Of a DNA stretch of 64,000 nt, positions 22,306 to 34,529 are shown one piece after another. The notes beneath the pieces were generated by a model. The model had not been told where the DNA came from. It made no database searches and saw nothing but the letters and a program-made list of their open reading frames with translations. Both the position numbers and the translations under genes were made by a program. How positions within the stretch are numbered: position 1 is the first letter of the stretch; each line of letters opens with the position of its first letter. This stretch comes from Symsagittifera roscoffensis (Eukaryota; Xenacoelomorpha; Acoela; Convolutidae): the NCBI RefSeq assembly GCF_963678635.1, contig NW_026971576.1, positions 62,001-126,000 of the forward strand, written 5' to 3'.

Positions 22306-22860
22306 TAGACGTTTTTATGGCACTCCTCGGTGGACCTGTTAAAAGCATAAGACCATCATGATCAGCAAACGTTTCAGCGAAGAAACCTCTGCTCCGGGCG
22401 TATGCCCGATGTAGAGGACTTAATGACCTTTGTTGTACTAGGGGGAAGGTGCCGACCCTCCGCCTAGTACTATTTAGCTTTTTAACTTAGTTAAGACCAG
22501 AGGGTTAGGTGGGAAGTCACGAGCCCGCTGATCCCAAGGTTCCGGGACCAAAAACAATTAAAGAGAAAGTGTAAAACCAAATAAAGATAGTGTATAACCA
22601 AGAAAAAGCCAAAAACAAATTTATCTGAAAAGAAAAAAGTCAAAAAACAGTAAAAAATCCAAAAAAGACCAAAAACAATGAAAAAAACAAAGTGACAGTT
22701 TATACGTTATTTCCGGACGGTATGCGATCTGACCAACCTATTTGTTGTTGTTTCAGATTGATTTATATCATTTCTGATAGAAAGATTGAGTGTTTTGGTG
22801 GCGGGTTAGGTACCCTTGAGTGTTATTGGAGTATTTAAGCACGTTAATGGCGATTTTGCA
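22306..22860 (+). other. Gypsy leader start, non-coding
   Basis: No gene. It has a small GC-rich hairpin (CTCCGGGCGTATGCCCGATG, 22392-22411) and an A-rich stretch at 22550-22690 with repeated CAAAAA and CCAAAAAC words. It ends at a junction (22861) from which sequence homologous to the interior of the gag-protease region starts. Confidence 0.45.
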
Positions 22861-23321
22861 TCGGACATAATGCCATTCTTGAACAGGATGCAGTTCACAT
22901 AGGTTGCGAAGCAGATCGGCTAGCACATGTGCTAGATGTGAAGGGCAGACAACTTTCCGTAAAAGGCTTGTTAGACACGGGATCAGTGGTCAGCGACATG
23001 CCAGTTAGCACCTGGACTGATTTAGTTTTCGACAGGTCAGATTTGATACCGACAAATATCAGACTCGCAGCTGCCAATCAGGGAGCAATCCATGTGACAG
23101 GACGGACCCCGATTATATCACTGCAGCTTGGAGGAAGATATCTTTGGTTGAGCTTCCTGGTAGTGGAAAATTTGGATGAATCCGATCAATTCATCCTGGG
23201 GAGGGAATTGGATGGCAACTTTGATGTCACGATCGACCTCAACGAAGGGTTGCGAATTTCCGAGTTAAGGGTCTTAATTCGGGTATTTTGGTGCAGAGGA
23301 GGGTATAATAAAAATGATTAA
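22861..23321 (+). pseudogene. Orphan Gypsy protease fragment (upstream)
   Basis: The frame 22929-23321 has VKGLLDTGSVVSDMP, the retropepsin active site with the DTGS motif at about 22976, and FILGRELDGNFDVTIDL near the end, the flap/hydrophobic region. It lacks gag upstream and pol downstream: after GGGTTGCGAATTTCCGAG it runs into non-coding leader. It equals the protease at 27994-28454 with a shift of 5133 bases. It is therefore the left end of a tandem duplication unit and not an independent gene. Confidence 0.7.
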
Positions 23322-25396
23322 CGACTACTAATAGATTACTGTCCCTACTATATATTACTTATCCGCTGTTTAGCCCCAAGAAACACCCAATTTTATCAAA
23401 AAACACTGATTTTTGACCAAAATGTTAAACCCCAAAATTTTGGGTATCCGAGCTTCTGTATAGCGAGTTACTACGTAGTGTGATCCCCTTGACTAAAGAA
23501 ACCGCGCGGAGACAGAATTAGTAGAAGTTAGAGGAAACAAAATTTTTCGATCAAAATTTTGATAATTTTCCGAATTTTGTCAATCTGTTTTGAGGATCGA
23601 GTTTTTGAGTTTTTAGAGTTAGAGCAAAAAAATTTTGCGTTAGGAGCGTGCTAGCATAACGTGCTCGGTTGCCAGAGAGATTTCTGAGTAACCCTCCGAA
23701 TAGCTACGTAGATAGAGCTAACGACTTAAAGATTGGAAAAGGTAGGAATCGGAGGGTCCAAATTTGATAGTTTTTGGCCAAAATTTTGTTTCTAAACCAA
23801 TTTTGATCCAGTTTTTTGCATTGTTCCAGTGCCGTACGGGGCTACTACGCTCGTTTTAATTATTTTTAGGCACTATCACTGAGAATTGCGGAAAAAGCCT
23901 TTCAGAACTTATATAGGTGGTGAAAAAAGGCCAATTTGACGAACGCGTTTTTGGCGATTTCTCAAAGACTAGCCAACCAATCGGAATAAGTTTGGTACCA
24001 TAAGTCGACGTTTTTGACCATTTTGTTGGACCGCAACCATTTTTGGGCTGAAATTCTCGGAACAAAAATTTGTTTTAGAATTTGTTGGTTCGGAGGGTCC
24101 AAACTTTAGGGAACCCTCCGAACGGCAGAAAATTTTTTAAGATTACCTTTTTATCCTACTGGGACGTTTGACCGACTCAGCCAACCTAGTTTTAAGTCAG
24201 TTAGACCGCATTCGGAGGATTTGCAGCGGTAAAATAATCTGTTTTCTTGATTTTTGGGGAATCCTTCGAAGTAACCCTCCGGAGTCAGCTAAGCCCCTTA
24301 GCAACCCTCCATAGTGGAAATTTTCCACGAAGCCTTCCGAAGAAGTTAAAACAACCCGACACAGAGATTCAGCTTGTTTTGACACTTTCTGAGACTAATT
24401 GGAGACACTCCTAAGAGAGATTTGAGAAATTTGAAACTTTGAAGGAGCCCTCCGAAGCAACCCTCCGAAGCGTATTAAGCCTCTTATTGACCCTCCTTAG
24501 TGAGTTCAAGGGGACCCTCCGAAGTCACTTGGGTGAAAAGGGTACCCTCCAAAGTAATCCTCCGAAGTAGGCTAAGTTTCTTAACAACCCTCCATAGTAA
24601 CCCTCCAGAGTGACTTAAGCCCCTCAACAACCCTCCTTATTGAAAACTTAGGGGTATCTTGAGGGGCAATTTGAGCAACTTAAATATCCTTTTAGAGTCG
24701 GAATAAAAGGTCAACTACCAACATGTGTGCATATTCGGATTATAGGAGCCCATTTGACCCGGAAATTCGTGATCAACTTTGGATTCTAGATCGGGTCTAT
24801 CAGAAATACCCGAAACAATTTTTTTTCTATCGATTCTTATTTTGGTTGTGTGATGCCTTCAGCTACTTAGTAGGACAGATCGGGCAATTGCAGGACACCT
24901 AAAAGAAGACGTTGGTGAGTGTATTAGGCAAATACACACTTACTTGAGAAGAAAAGTGTCCTGAGCTTCATTCTTTTGGAGTGTTCCAATTGAGGGAAGT
25001 CTTTTTCTTTAAGACTAAGTTTTAATTATCTGTTACTGAAACTGTCACTGCTCTTCTATAAAATATTATTTGATCTTAATTGAGGCAGTAAATTGATACG
25101 AGTGTGGCGGTAAAATTACTACTGAACGAAAAGTCGCTGTCACCTATAGAATATTCTTATCTGAGTATCAATTGTGTGTTGTGTATTGACTATATCTTGA
25201 GAAAATTTTGTGATATTGTTACACTAGGTAATTGAGTAGGGTCGGTAATATCTAGAAACTAAGTAGGCCTTTTTTGTAGCTTGAGGTGAGTCACTTATAG
25301 TATCTCTTAGAGATCGAAGGTATATTTTTGATGCTAGAGGACTGGAGTGAGTGGACTTGAGAAAATTTTTTCGATTTTTATTTTGAGACTTGTGCA
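23322..25396 (+). other. Gypsy leader copy I with decamer array
   Basis: No gene. Between about 23690 and 24640 it holds well over a dozen copies of a decamer near CCCTCCGAAG (variants CCCTCCATAG, CCTCCAGAG, CCCTCCTTAG, CCCTCCAAAG), often followed by a T/A and spaced by 10 to 60 bases. Further on are a TATCAGAAATACCCGAAAC segment and a T-rich run near 24825, the point to which units III and IV are joined. The same leader recurs at 28455-30520. Confidence 0.6.
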
Positions 25397-26878
25397 TTGC
25401 CGTCGAATTTTTTTTTATCACGCAGCATGCACCGCAGAGACTCGTTAGGGGCAATAACTAAGATTCTCAGGCTGAGTACGGAAACTATACGAAAGTTCAA
25501 AACACGGCGTAGCCAATCCACGGCTAGCAGCATTTCCGATGTTTTTGCTGACAAAGCAGATACTAAAGGTCAGGCTGGTCTTTCCGTGAGCGGAATGAAA
25601 CTGAGAAGCCAGAAGAACCTCGATGGCAATCAAGGCGAAGTGGTGAGACCGGACAGGGGACTGTTGTTCAGGGTAACTGTTGTTCAGGGGAATGCCCAAA
25701 TCAGAGACTAAGAGTAACAAGTGGAGAAAAGAACAATCATCTCTAGTCAAGCAGAGCAAGAATGCGATGATGTCAAGTATAAGTCCGAGTGAAGAACAAA
25801 CGAGTTCGAAAGCCAAGAAAAGCTGGAATTCTCTGTACGACGAGCGCGCATGGCGTCAATACAAACTGAAGGTTTATCTTCCAGTTATGACCATCCGGAG
25901 ATAGCTCATCCGGATGTGGACTTCACGCCGTGCCCAAGAGATGATAAGAGCAGGAAAGCGTTGTCCAACTCGCCGACCAGGCCGATGTCTGTAGGGATAA
26001 CCGTAGGAGTGTCCTCGAAGATCGACAGGTTGATGATGTCGTTGGGCACGCAGAAGGGCGGCGCGTCATCAAGTACCAGTCTACAACCCCAGTTGACCTC
26101 ATCTTCTCTGGGTCTCACCCAGGTATCGGGGGCGGCTGGAGAGATAAGTGACATGTTTGCTGGCGTAATGACAGGCCTTCAAGAGCTGCGACGGGACATG
26201 ACTAAGAGAATAGATCGAGTCGTGGAGAGGGCTCACCAAGGTCAAGAGAAATTGCGAGATGAGCTAACAAACGTGTGGTCGCAGGCGAGAGTCGATCAGG
26301 CTCAATTGATTCGTAACACCGACCAATGCCTAGCGGAGAGCTTGGCTCAATCAACCAAGGAGTCAGAGGAAAGATAAGTTAGGATGACAAAAGAGATCGA
26401 GCGACTGCTGAACGATCACGACAATACCTATGCTCATACGATGACTAGCCTGGAGAAGAGGTTGGATGTCAAATCTGACCTGACGATGCAGAAGCTTGAC
26501 GAGATCTTAAACGGTAGTAATCGGGAGGAGCGTTCCACCGCAATGGAGCGCTCACGCCAGACAAATGATGGACACGCAGCACGCAGCTATACCGGGGCCC
26601 AGCAAAGTCCGAGAACGAATTATGAATCTAAACATAGGGAGCCGCTCAGGGCAGCCCCATCGAGGCCAGGTTGGACAAACCCGGTCCCACCGGAGGCGGA
26701 TGCCACCCCGGAGACACGATTGCCCACTGTGCCACAAGTCAGATCAGTGCCAGATCTGACTACAGTCTCGCAGGACACAACGATGTATGCTTCGATGTTT
26801 GAGCCTCTGAATAGATCCCTTGAAACATTTATCACCAAGCTCTCGAAGTCAACCGAGAAGTCGAGGAGCATCCAATGA
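25397..26878 (+). pseudogene. Gypsy gag copy I (with in-frame stop)
   Basis: An N-terminal Ser/Arg-rich frame 25397-25711 (HRRDSLGAITKILRL, KTRRSQSTASSISDVFAD) is followed, after shifts, by frame 25850-26377 with a helical region (ELRRDMTKRIDRVVERAHQG, DQAQLIRNTDQCLAES). A TAA at 26375-26377 splits it from 26384-26878 (IERLLNDHDNTYAHTMTSLE), which ends before the CCHC boxes. Coiled coil is likely across the split. Gag builds the particle. The TAA is AGA in copies II and III and TAA again in copy IV. Confidence 0.65.
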
Positions 26879-26903
26879 TTTGCGCATGAAGTCGCGTGAA
26901 TAG

Positions 26904-27930
26904 TTGCTCATAAAATTGAGGGCGCAAAACAGTTACAGCAATTATGGCAACCACAGCAAAACAAACACTGGCGCGAACTCCTCCAGTTGGTACAGACCTC
27001 GTGACGACATGGATAAGAGGAGGTCATGCATGTGTGAATTGTGGTTCGTTGGACCACCATGTTTCCGCCTGTTCTACTTACAAGCAGAACATGAAAGCGA
27101 TAGGCTACTTTCTCGATGACGTTGATGCGACCGACGAGGAACACAAAGAGTATGTGAGAGGACTCATAATGTAGTATGGACCAATGTGCTTCTTCTGCAA
27201 TTTGGAGGGACACTTCAAGTCGGGTTGCACTCAATTTTGGGATGCGGTGGCGGACGCGAACCATCCCCGCCATGAAGAGGCGCTTTCGGGCGTCAAAGCA
27301 AGCCGAGCACGTCTGATGAACAAAGCTGAGTCTCGGATAAAAGAGACGACACCGAGCACACTTACGACTAAGAAGGTGAAGACCTTGCCTTGTGATGTGA
27401 TAGCCTCGAGCCTGGAGGCAGACCCGCTCACGGTGGATTATGGCTTAGCGGCACGGACAGCATTACAGAATGTCCAGCAGGAGCTAGCCACGAAGGAAGT
27501 TGAGCAATGGGTAAGGTCAGAACTAGAAAGCACAGATCATTGGGAAAAAATTGACATTCTGGGGAAAACAACGAAAGGAGAGGACAATAAGGAACCCAGA
27601 AAACAGCGACTAAAGCTAAGTGTTATATCGGGTAAAAACTTTGGCATGACGAAAGAAGGAACGAAGTTAATGTCCATTATTTCAGTCGCAGGACACCAGG
27701 TGGTCAAGAACTTGAGTGAACCATCCGAGATCACGCTGGTACACCTGGACATTTATGCGGATTACCTGAGGGAGAAGGATCCAAACTTGGACTCCAGGGC
27801 AGTGCGAGCGCTGCTCACGACAGGAGGTCCAAGACTAATGAGAGTAGGTAGACATTACATCGAGATCCATGGCCCATATCCGATTCTGATGAAAGTGGAC
27901 GGCATTAACATCTGCACGAAGGCTAAGTGA
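26904..27930 (+). pseudogene. Gypsy gag C-terminus with two CCHC boxes, copy I
   Basis: Box 1 is CVNCGSLDHHVSAC and box 2 is CFFCNLEGHFKSGC, both CX2CX4HX4C and complete. This copy is the only one of the four with an intact second box. A TAG at 27172-27174 separates the boxes. The following 248-codon frame (27184-27930) has DVIASSLEADPLTVDYG, a region before protease, then LSVISGKNFGMTKEGTKLM and a conserved tail ending in ICTKAK. Nucleocapsid boxes bind the element RNA. It leads directly into the protease frame at 27927. Confidence 0.7.
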
Positions 27931-28454
27931 CTGATGCAAGTGATCAAGATGGCCGGATATACATTGGTCGAAAAGAGCTTAAGGTGCGACAAATCGGACA
28001 TAATGCCATTCTTGAACAGGATGCAGATCACATAGGTTGCGAAGCAGATCGTGTAGCACATGTGCTAGATGTGAAGGGCAGACAACTTTCCGTAAAAGAC
28101 CTGTTAGACACGGGATCAGTGGTCAGCGACATGCCAGTTAGCACCTGGACTGGTTTAGTTTTCGACAGGTCAGATTTGATACCGACAAACATCAGACTCG
28201 CAGCTGCCAATCAGGGAGCAATCCATATGACAGGACGGACCCCGATTATATCTCTGCAGCTTGGAGGAAGACATCTTTGGATGAGCTTCCTGGTAGTGGA
28301 AAATTTGGATGAATCCGATCAATTCATCCTGGGGAAGGAATTGGATGGCAACTTTGATGTCACGATCAACCTCAACGAAGGGTTGCGAATTTCCGAGTTA
28401 AGGGTCTTAATTCGGGTATTTTGGTGCAAAGGAGGGTATAATAAAAATGATTAA
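27927..28454 (+). pseudogene. Gypsy protease fragment, copy I end
   Basis: A 175-codon frame with LGRKELKVRQIGHNAI-type linker text, then VKDLLDTGSVVSDMPVSTW (active site DTGS) and SDQFILGKELDGNFDVTINL. It ends like the orphan fragment at 22861, with GGGTTGCGAATTTCCGAG running into leader II, where the complete pol copy (38500) instead continues with GGTTGATAAGGATCGAAG. RT is therefore missing and the unit is a duplication end. Confidence 0.7.
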
Positions 28455-30520
28455 CGACTACTAATAGATTACTGTCCCTACTATATATTACTTATCCGCT
28501 GTTTAGCCCCAAGAAACACACAATTTTATCAAAAAACACTGATTTTTGACCAAAATGTTAAACCCCAAAATTTTGGGTATCCGAGCTTCTGTACAGCGAG
28601 TTACTACGTAGTGTGATCCCCTTGACTAAAGAAACCGCGCGGAGAAAGAACTAGTAGAAGTTAGAGAAAACAAAACTTTTCGATCAAAATTTTGATAATT
28701 TTGCGAATTTTGTCAATCTGTTTTGAGGATCGAGTTTTGAGTTTTTAGAGTTAGAGCAAAAAAAATTTTTTGCGTTAGGAGCGTGCTAGCATAACGTGCT
28801 CGGTTGCCAGAGAGATTTCTGAGTAACCCTCCGAATAGCTACGTAGATAGAGCTAACGACTTAAAGATTGGAAAAGGTAGGAATCGGAAGGTCCAAATTT
28901 GATAGTTTTTGGCCAAAATTTTGTTTCTAAACCAATTTTAATCCAGTTTTTTGCATTGTTCCAGTGCCGTACGGGGCTACTACGCTCGTTTTTAATATTT
29001 TTAGGCACTGTCACTGAGAATTGCGGAAAAAGCGTTTCAGAACCTATATAGGTGGTGAAAAAAGGCCAATTTGACGAACGCGTTTTTGGCAATTTCTCTA
29101 AGACTAGCCAACCAATCGGAATAAATTTGGTACCATAAGTCGAAGTTTTTGACCATTTTGTTGGACCGCAACCATTTTTGGGCTGATAATCTCAAGGAAA
29201 AAAAATTGTTTTAGAATTTGTTGGTTCGGAGGGTCCAAATTTTAGGGAACCCTCCGAACGGCAGAAAATATTTTAAGATCACCTTTTTATCCTACTGGGA
29301 CGTTTGACCGACTCAGCCAACCTAGTTTTAAGTCAGTTAGACCGCATTCGGAGGCTTTGCAGCGGTAAAATAATCTGTTTTCTTGATTTTCGGAGAACCC
29401 TCCGAAGTAACCCTCAGGAGTCAGCTAAGCCCCTTAGCAACCCTCCATAGTGGAAATTTTCCACGAAGCCTTCCGAAGAATTTAAAACAACCCGCCACAG
29501 AGATTCAGCTTGTTTCGACACTTTTTGAGACTAATTGGAGACCCTCCTAAGAGAGATTTGAGAAATTTGAAACTTTGAAGGAACCCTCCGAAGCAATCCT
29601 CCGGAGCGTATTAAGCTTCTTATTGACCCTCCTTAGTGAGTTCAAGGGGACCCTCCGAAGTCACTTGGGTGAATAGGGTACCCTCCAAAATAATCCTCCG
29701 AAGTAGGCTAAGTTTCTTAACAACCCTCCATAGTAACCCTCCAGAGTGACTTAAGCCCCTCAACAACCCTCCTTATTGAAAACTTAGGGGTATCTTCTGG
29801 GGCAATTTGAGCAATTTGAATATCCTTTTAGAGTCGGAATAAAAGGTCAACTACCAACATGTCTGCATATTCGTTTATAGGAGCCCATTTGACCCGGATA
29901 TTCGTGATCAACTTTGGATTCTAGATCGGGTCTATCAGAAGTACCCGAAACAATTTTTTTTCTATCGATTCTTATTTTGGTTGTGTGATGCCTTCAGCTA
30001 CTTAGTAGGACAGCTCGGGCAATTGCAGGACACCTAAAAGAAGACGTTGGTGAGTGTATTAGGCAAATACTTACTTGAGAAGAAAAGTGTCCTGGGCTTC
30101 GTTCTTTTGGAGTGTTCCAATTGAGGGAAGTCTTTTTCTTTAAGACTAAGTTTCAATTATCTGTTACTGAAACTGTCACTGCTCTTCTATAAAATATTAT
30201 TTGATCTTAACTGAGGCAGTAAATTGATACGAGTGTGGCGGTAAAATTACTACTGAACGAAAAGTCGCTGTCATCTATAGAATATTCTTATCTGATTATC
30301 AATTGTGTTTTGTGTATTGACTACATCTTGAGAAAATTTTGTGATATTGTTACACTAGGTAATTGAGTAGGGTCGGTAATATCTAGAAACTAAGTAGGCC
30401 GTTTTTGTAGCTTGAGTTGAGTCACTTATAGTATCTCTAAGAGATCGAAGGTATATTTTTGAAGCTAGAGGACTGGAGTGAAAGGACTTGAGAAAATTTT
30501 TTTGATTTTTATTTTGAGAC
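28455..30520 (+). other. Gypsy leader copy II with decamer array
   Basis: Near-identical to 23322-25396. The CCCTCCGAAG-like decamers fall at about 28825-29770. No gene is supported, and the frames seen are shadows or random. It precedes gag copy II. Confidence 0.6.
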
Positions 30521-32007
30521 TTGTGCATTGCCGTCGATTTTTTTTTATCACGTAGCATGCACCGCAGAGACTCGTTAGGGACAACAACTAAGATTCTCAG
30601 GCTGAGTACGGAAACTATACGAAAGTTCAAAACACGGCGTAGCCAATCCACGGCTAGCAGCATTTCCGATGTTTTTGCTGACAAAGCAGAGACTAAAGGT
30701 CAGGCTGGTCTTTCAGTGAGCGGAATGAAACTGAGAGGCCAGAACAACCTCGATGGCAATCAAGGGCGAAGTGGTGAGACCGGACAAGGGACTGTTGTTC
30801 AGGGTAACTGTTGTTCAGGGGAATGCCCAAAACAGACTAAGAGTAACAAGTGGAGAAAAGAACAACCATCTCTAGTCAAGCAGAGCAAGAATGCGATGAT
30901 GTCAAGTATAAGTCCGAGTGAAGAACAAACGAGTTCGAAAGCCAAGAAAAGCTGGAATTCTTTGTACGACGAGCGCGCATGGCGTCAATACAAACTGAAG
31001 GTTTATCTTCCAGTTATGACCATCCGGAGATAGCTCATCCGGATGTGGACTTCACGCCGTGCCCAAGAGATGATAAGAGCAGGAAAGCGTTGTCCAACTT
31101 GCCGACCAGGCCGATGTCTGCTGGGATAACCGTACGAGTGTCCTCGAAGATCGACAGGTTGATGATGTCGTTGGGCACGCAGAAGGGCGGCGCGTCATCA
31201 AGTACCAGGCTACAACCCCAGTTGACCTCATCTTCTCTGGGTCTCACCCAGGTATCGGGGGCGGCTGGAGAGATAAGTGACATGTTTGCTGGCGTAATGA
31301 CAGGTCTTGAAGAGCTGCGACGGTACATGACTAAGAGAATAGATCGAGTCGTGGAGAGGGCTCACCGAGGTCAAGAGAAATTGCGAGATGAGCTAACAAA
31401 CGTGTGGTCGCAGGCGAGAGTCGATCAGGCTCAATTGATTCGTAACACCAATCAATGCCTAGCGGAGAGCTTGGCTCAATCAACCAAGGAGTCAGAGGAA
31501 AGAGAAGTTAGGATGACAAGAGAGATCGAGCGACTGCTGAACGATCACGACAATACCTATGCTCATACGATGACTAGCCTGGAGAAGAGGTTGGAAGTCA
31601 AATCTGACCTGACGATGCAGAAGCTTGACGAGATCTTAAACGGTAGTAATCGGGAGGAGCATTCCACCGCAATGGAGCGCTCACGCCAGACAAATGATGG
31701 ACACGCAGCACGCAGCTATGCCGGGGCCCAGCAAAGTCCGAGAACGAATTATGAATCTAAACATAGGGAGCGGCCCAGGGCAGCCCCATCGAGGCCAGGT
31801 TGGACAAACCCGGTCCCACCGGAGGCGGATGCCACCCCGGAGACACGATTGCCCACTGTGCCACAAGTCAGATCAGTGCCAGATCTGACTACAGTCTCGC
31901 AGGACACAACGATGTATGCTTCGATGTTTGAGCCTCTGAATAGATCCCTTGAAACATTTATCACCAAGCTCTCGAAGTCAACCGAGAAGTCGAGGAGCAT
32001 CCAATGA
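30521..32007 (+). pseudogene. Gypsy gag copy II (longest uninterrupted gag frame)
   Basis: Frame 30521-31033 (170 codons) carries the Arg/Ser-rich N-terminal part. The overlapping frame 30979-32007 (342 codons from ATG 30979) holds the complete helical middle without the TAA seen in copies I and IV: LEELRRYMTKRIDRVVERAH, EREVRMTREIERLL. It ends at TGA 32005 just before the CCHC region. The N-terminal frame and the long frame are in different registers, so one shift is present. Of the four copies, this one comes closest to an intact gag. Confidence 0.65.
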
Positions 32008-32032
32008 TTTGCGCATGAAGTCGCGTGAATAG

Positions 32033-32728
32033 TTGCTCATAAAATTGAGGGCGCAAAACAGTTACAGCAATTATGGCAACCACAGCAAAACAAACACTGG
32101 CGCGAACTCCTCCAGTTGGTACAGACCGCGTGACGACATGGATAAGAGGAGGTCATGTGTGAATTGTGGTTCGATGGACCACCATGTTTCCGCCTGTTCT
32201 ACTTACAAGCAGAACATGAAAGCGATAGGCTACTTTCTCGATGACGTTGATGCGACCCACAAGGACCACGAAGAGTATGTGAGAGGACTCATAATGAAGT
32301 ATGGACCAAGGTGCTTCTTCTGCATTTTGGAGGGACACTTCAAGTCGGGTGGCACTCAATTTTGGGATGCGGTGGCGGACACGAAACATCCCCGCCATAA
32401 AGAGGCGCTTTCGGGCGTCTAAGCCAGCCGAGCACTTCTGATGAACGAAGCTGAGTCTCGGATAAAAGAGACGACACCGAGCACCCTTACGACTAAGAAG
32501 GTGAAGACCTTGCCTGGTGATGTGATATCCTCGAGCCTGGAGGCAGAGTCGGCCGGCTCGCTAAAGGCGGATTATGGCTTAGCGGCACGGACAGCATTAC
32601 AGAATGTCCAGCAGGAGCTAGCCACGAAGGAAGTTGATCAATGGGTAAGGTCAGAACTAGAAAGCACAGATCATCGGGAAAAAATTGACATTCTTTCGAT
32701 TGTTATTTTGGTTGTGTGGTTGCCTTGA
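32033..32728 (+). pseudogene. Gypsy CCHC region copy II, truncated
   Basis: Frame 32033-32422 has box 1 intact (CVNCGSMDHHVSAC) and box 2 as CFFCILEGHFKSGG, with the final Cys changed to Gly. TAA at 32420 follows. Frame 32441-32728 carries AESAGSLKADYGLAARTALQN, then stops at the unit junction (about 32693), where ATTGACATTC is joined to leader text TTCGATTGTTATTTTGG. The protease is missing in this unit. Confidence 0.65.
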
Positions 32729-33060
32729 GCTACTTAGTAGGACAGCTCGGGCAATCGCAGGACACCTAAAAGAAGACGTTGGTGAGTTTATTAGGCAAAT
32801 ACACACTTACTTGAGAAGAAAAGTGTCCTGGGCTTTGTTCTTTTGGAGTGTTCCAATTGAGGGAAGTCTTTTTGAGGTAATTGAGTAGGGTCGGTAATAT
32901 CTAGAAACTAAGTAGGCCGTTTATGTAGCTTGAGTTGAGTCACTTAGAGTATCTCTTAGAGATCGAAGTTATATTTTTGATGCTAGAGGACTGGAGTGAG
33001 TGGACTTTTCGATTTTTATTTTGAGACTTGTGCATTGCCGTCGAATTTTTTTTTATCACG
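32693..33060 (+). other. Gypsy shortened leader III
   Basis: Only the last ~370 bases of the leader, joined to the truncated gag above. The decamer array is absent. Relative to leaders I and II there is also a deletion of about 225 bases: GGGAAGTCTTTTT is followed at once by GAGGTAATTG (near 32880). Leader IV has the identical deletion. Confidence 0.6.
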
Positions 33061-34512
33061 TAGCATGCACCGCAGAGACTCGTTAGGGACAACAACTAAG
33101 ATTCCCAGGCTGAGTACGGAAACTATACGAAAGTTCAAAACACGGCGTAGCCAATCCACGGCTAGCAGCATTTCCGATGTTTTTGCTGACAAAGCAGAGA
33201 CTAAAGGCCAGGCTGGTCTTTCCGTGAGCGGAATGAAACTGAGAAGCCAGAAGAACCTCGATGGCAATCAAGGCGAAGTGGTGAGACCGGACAGGGGACT
33301 GTTGTTCAGGGTAACTGTTGTTCAGGGGAATGCCCAAATCAGAGACTAAGAGTAACAAGTGGAGAAAAGAACAATCATCTCTAGTCAAGCAGAGCAAGAA
33401 TGCGATGATGTCAAGTATAAGTCCGAGTGAAGAACAAACGAGTTCGAAAGCCAAGAAAAGCTGGAATTATTTGTACGACGAGCGCGCATGGCGTCAATAC
33501 AAACTGATGGTTTATCTTCCAGTTATGACCATCCGGAGATAGCTCATCCGGATGTGGACTTCACGCCGTACCCAAGAGATGATAAGAGCAGGAAAGCGTT
33601 GTCCAACTCGCCGACCAGGCCGATGTCTGTTGGGATAACCGTAGGAGTGTCCTCGAAGATCGACAGGTTGATGATGTCGTTGGGCACGCAGAAGGGCGGC
33701 GCGTCATCAAGTACCAGGCTACAACCCCAGTTGACCTCATCTTCTCTGGGTCTCACCCAGGTATCGGGGGCGCTGGAGAGATAAGTGACATGTTTGCTGG
33801 CGTAATGACAGGCCTTGAAGAGCTGCGACGGGACATGACTAAGAGAATAGATCGAGTCGTGGAGAGGGCTCACCAAGGTCAAGAGAAATTGCGAGATGAG
33901 CTAACAAACGTGTGGTCGCAGGCGAGAGTCGATCAGGCGCAATTGATTCGTAACACCGATCAATGCCTAGCGGAGAGCTTGGCTCAATCAACCAAGGAGT
34001 CAGAGGAAAGAGAAGTTAGGATGACAAGAGAGATCGAGCGACTGCTGAACGATCACGACAATACCTATGTTCATACGATGACTAGCCTGGAAAAGAGGTT
34101 GGATGTCAAATCTGACCTGACGATGCTGAAGCTTGACGAGATCTTAAACGGTAGTAATCGGGAGGAGCATTCCACCGCAATGGAGCGCTCACGCCAGACA
34201 AATGATGGACACGCAGCACGCAGCTACGCCGGGGCCCAGCAAAGTCCGAGAACGAATTATGAATCTTAACATAGGGAGCGGTCCAGGGCAGCCCCATCGA
34301 GGCCAGGTTGGACAAACCCGGTCCCACCGGAGGCGGATGCCACCCCGGAGACACGATTGCCCACTGTGCCACAAGTCAGATCAGTGCCAGATCTGACTAC
34401 AGTCTCGCAGGACACAACGATGTATGCTTCGATGTTTGAGCCTCTGAAAAGATCCCTTGAAACAATTATCACCAAGCTCTCGAAGTCAACCGAGAAGTCG
34501 AGGAGCATCCAA
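33061..34512 (+). pseudogene. Gypsy gag copy III
   Basis: Frames 33061-33349 (Ser/Arg-rich), 33488-33784 and 33790-34269 cover gag. Near 33775 GGCGGCTGG is GGCGCTGG, a deletion that shifts frame after TQVSGALER. The frame resumes at 33790 (MFAGVMTGLEELRRDMTKRI) and ends at TAA 34267 inside the Pro-rich region. It shares LEELRR, TREIERLL and NREEHST with copy II. Confidence 0.6.
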
Positions 34513-34529
34513 TGATTTGCGCATGAAGT

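Noticed and set aside
22318-22335. Primer binding site TGGCACTCCTCGG
   Set aside because: Starts with TGG but lies 12 bases after the LTR end, and the matching tRNA was not identified; kept only as a remark.
24060-24640. Decamer array as a CRISPR-like array
   Set aside because: The repeat is short and degenerate, spacing is irregular, and the setting is a eukaryotic retrotransposon leader.
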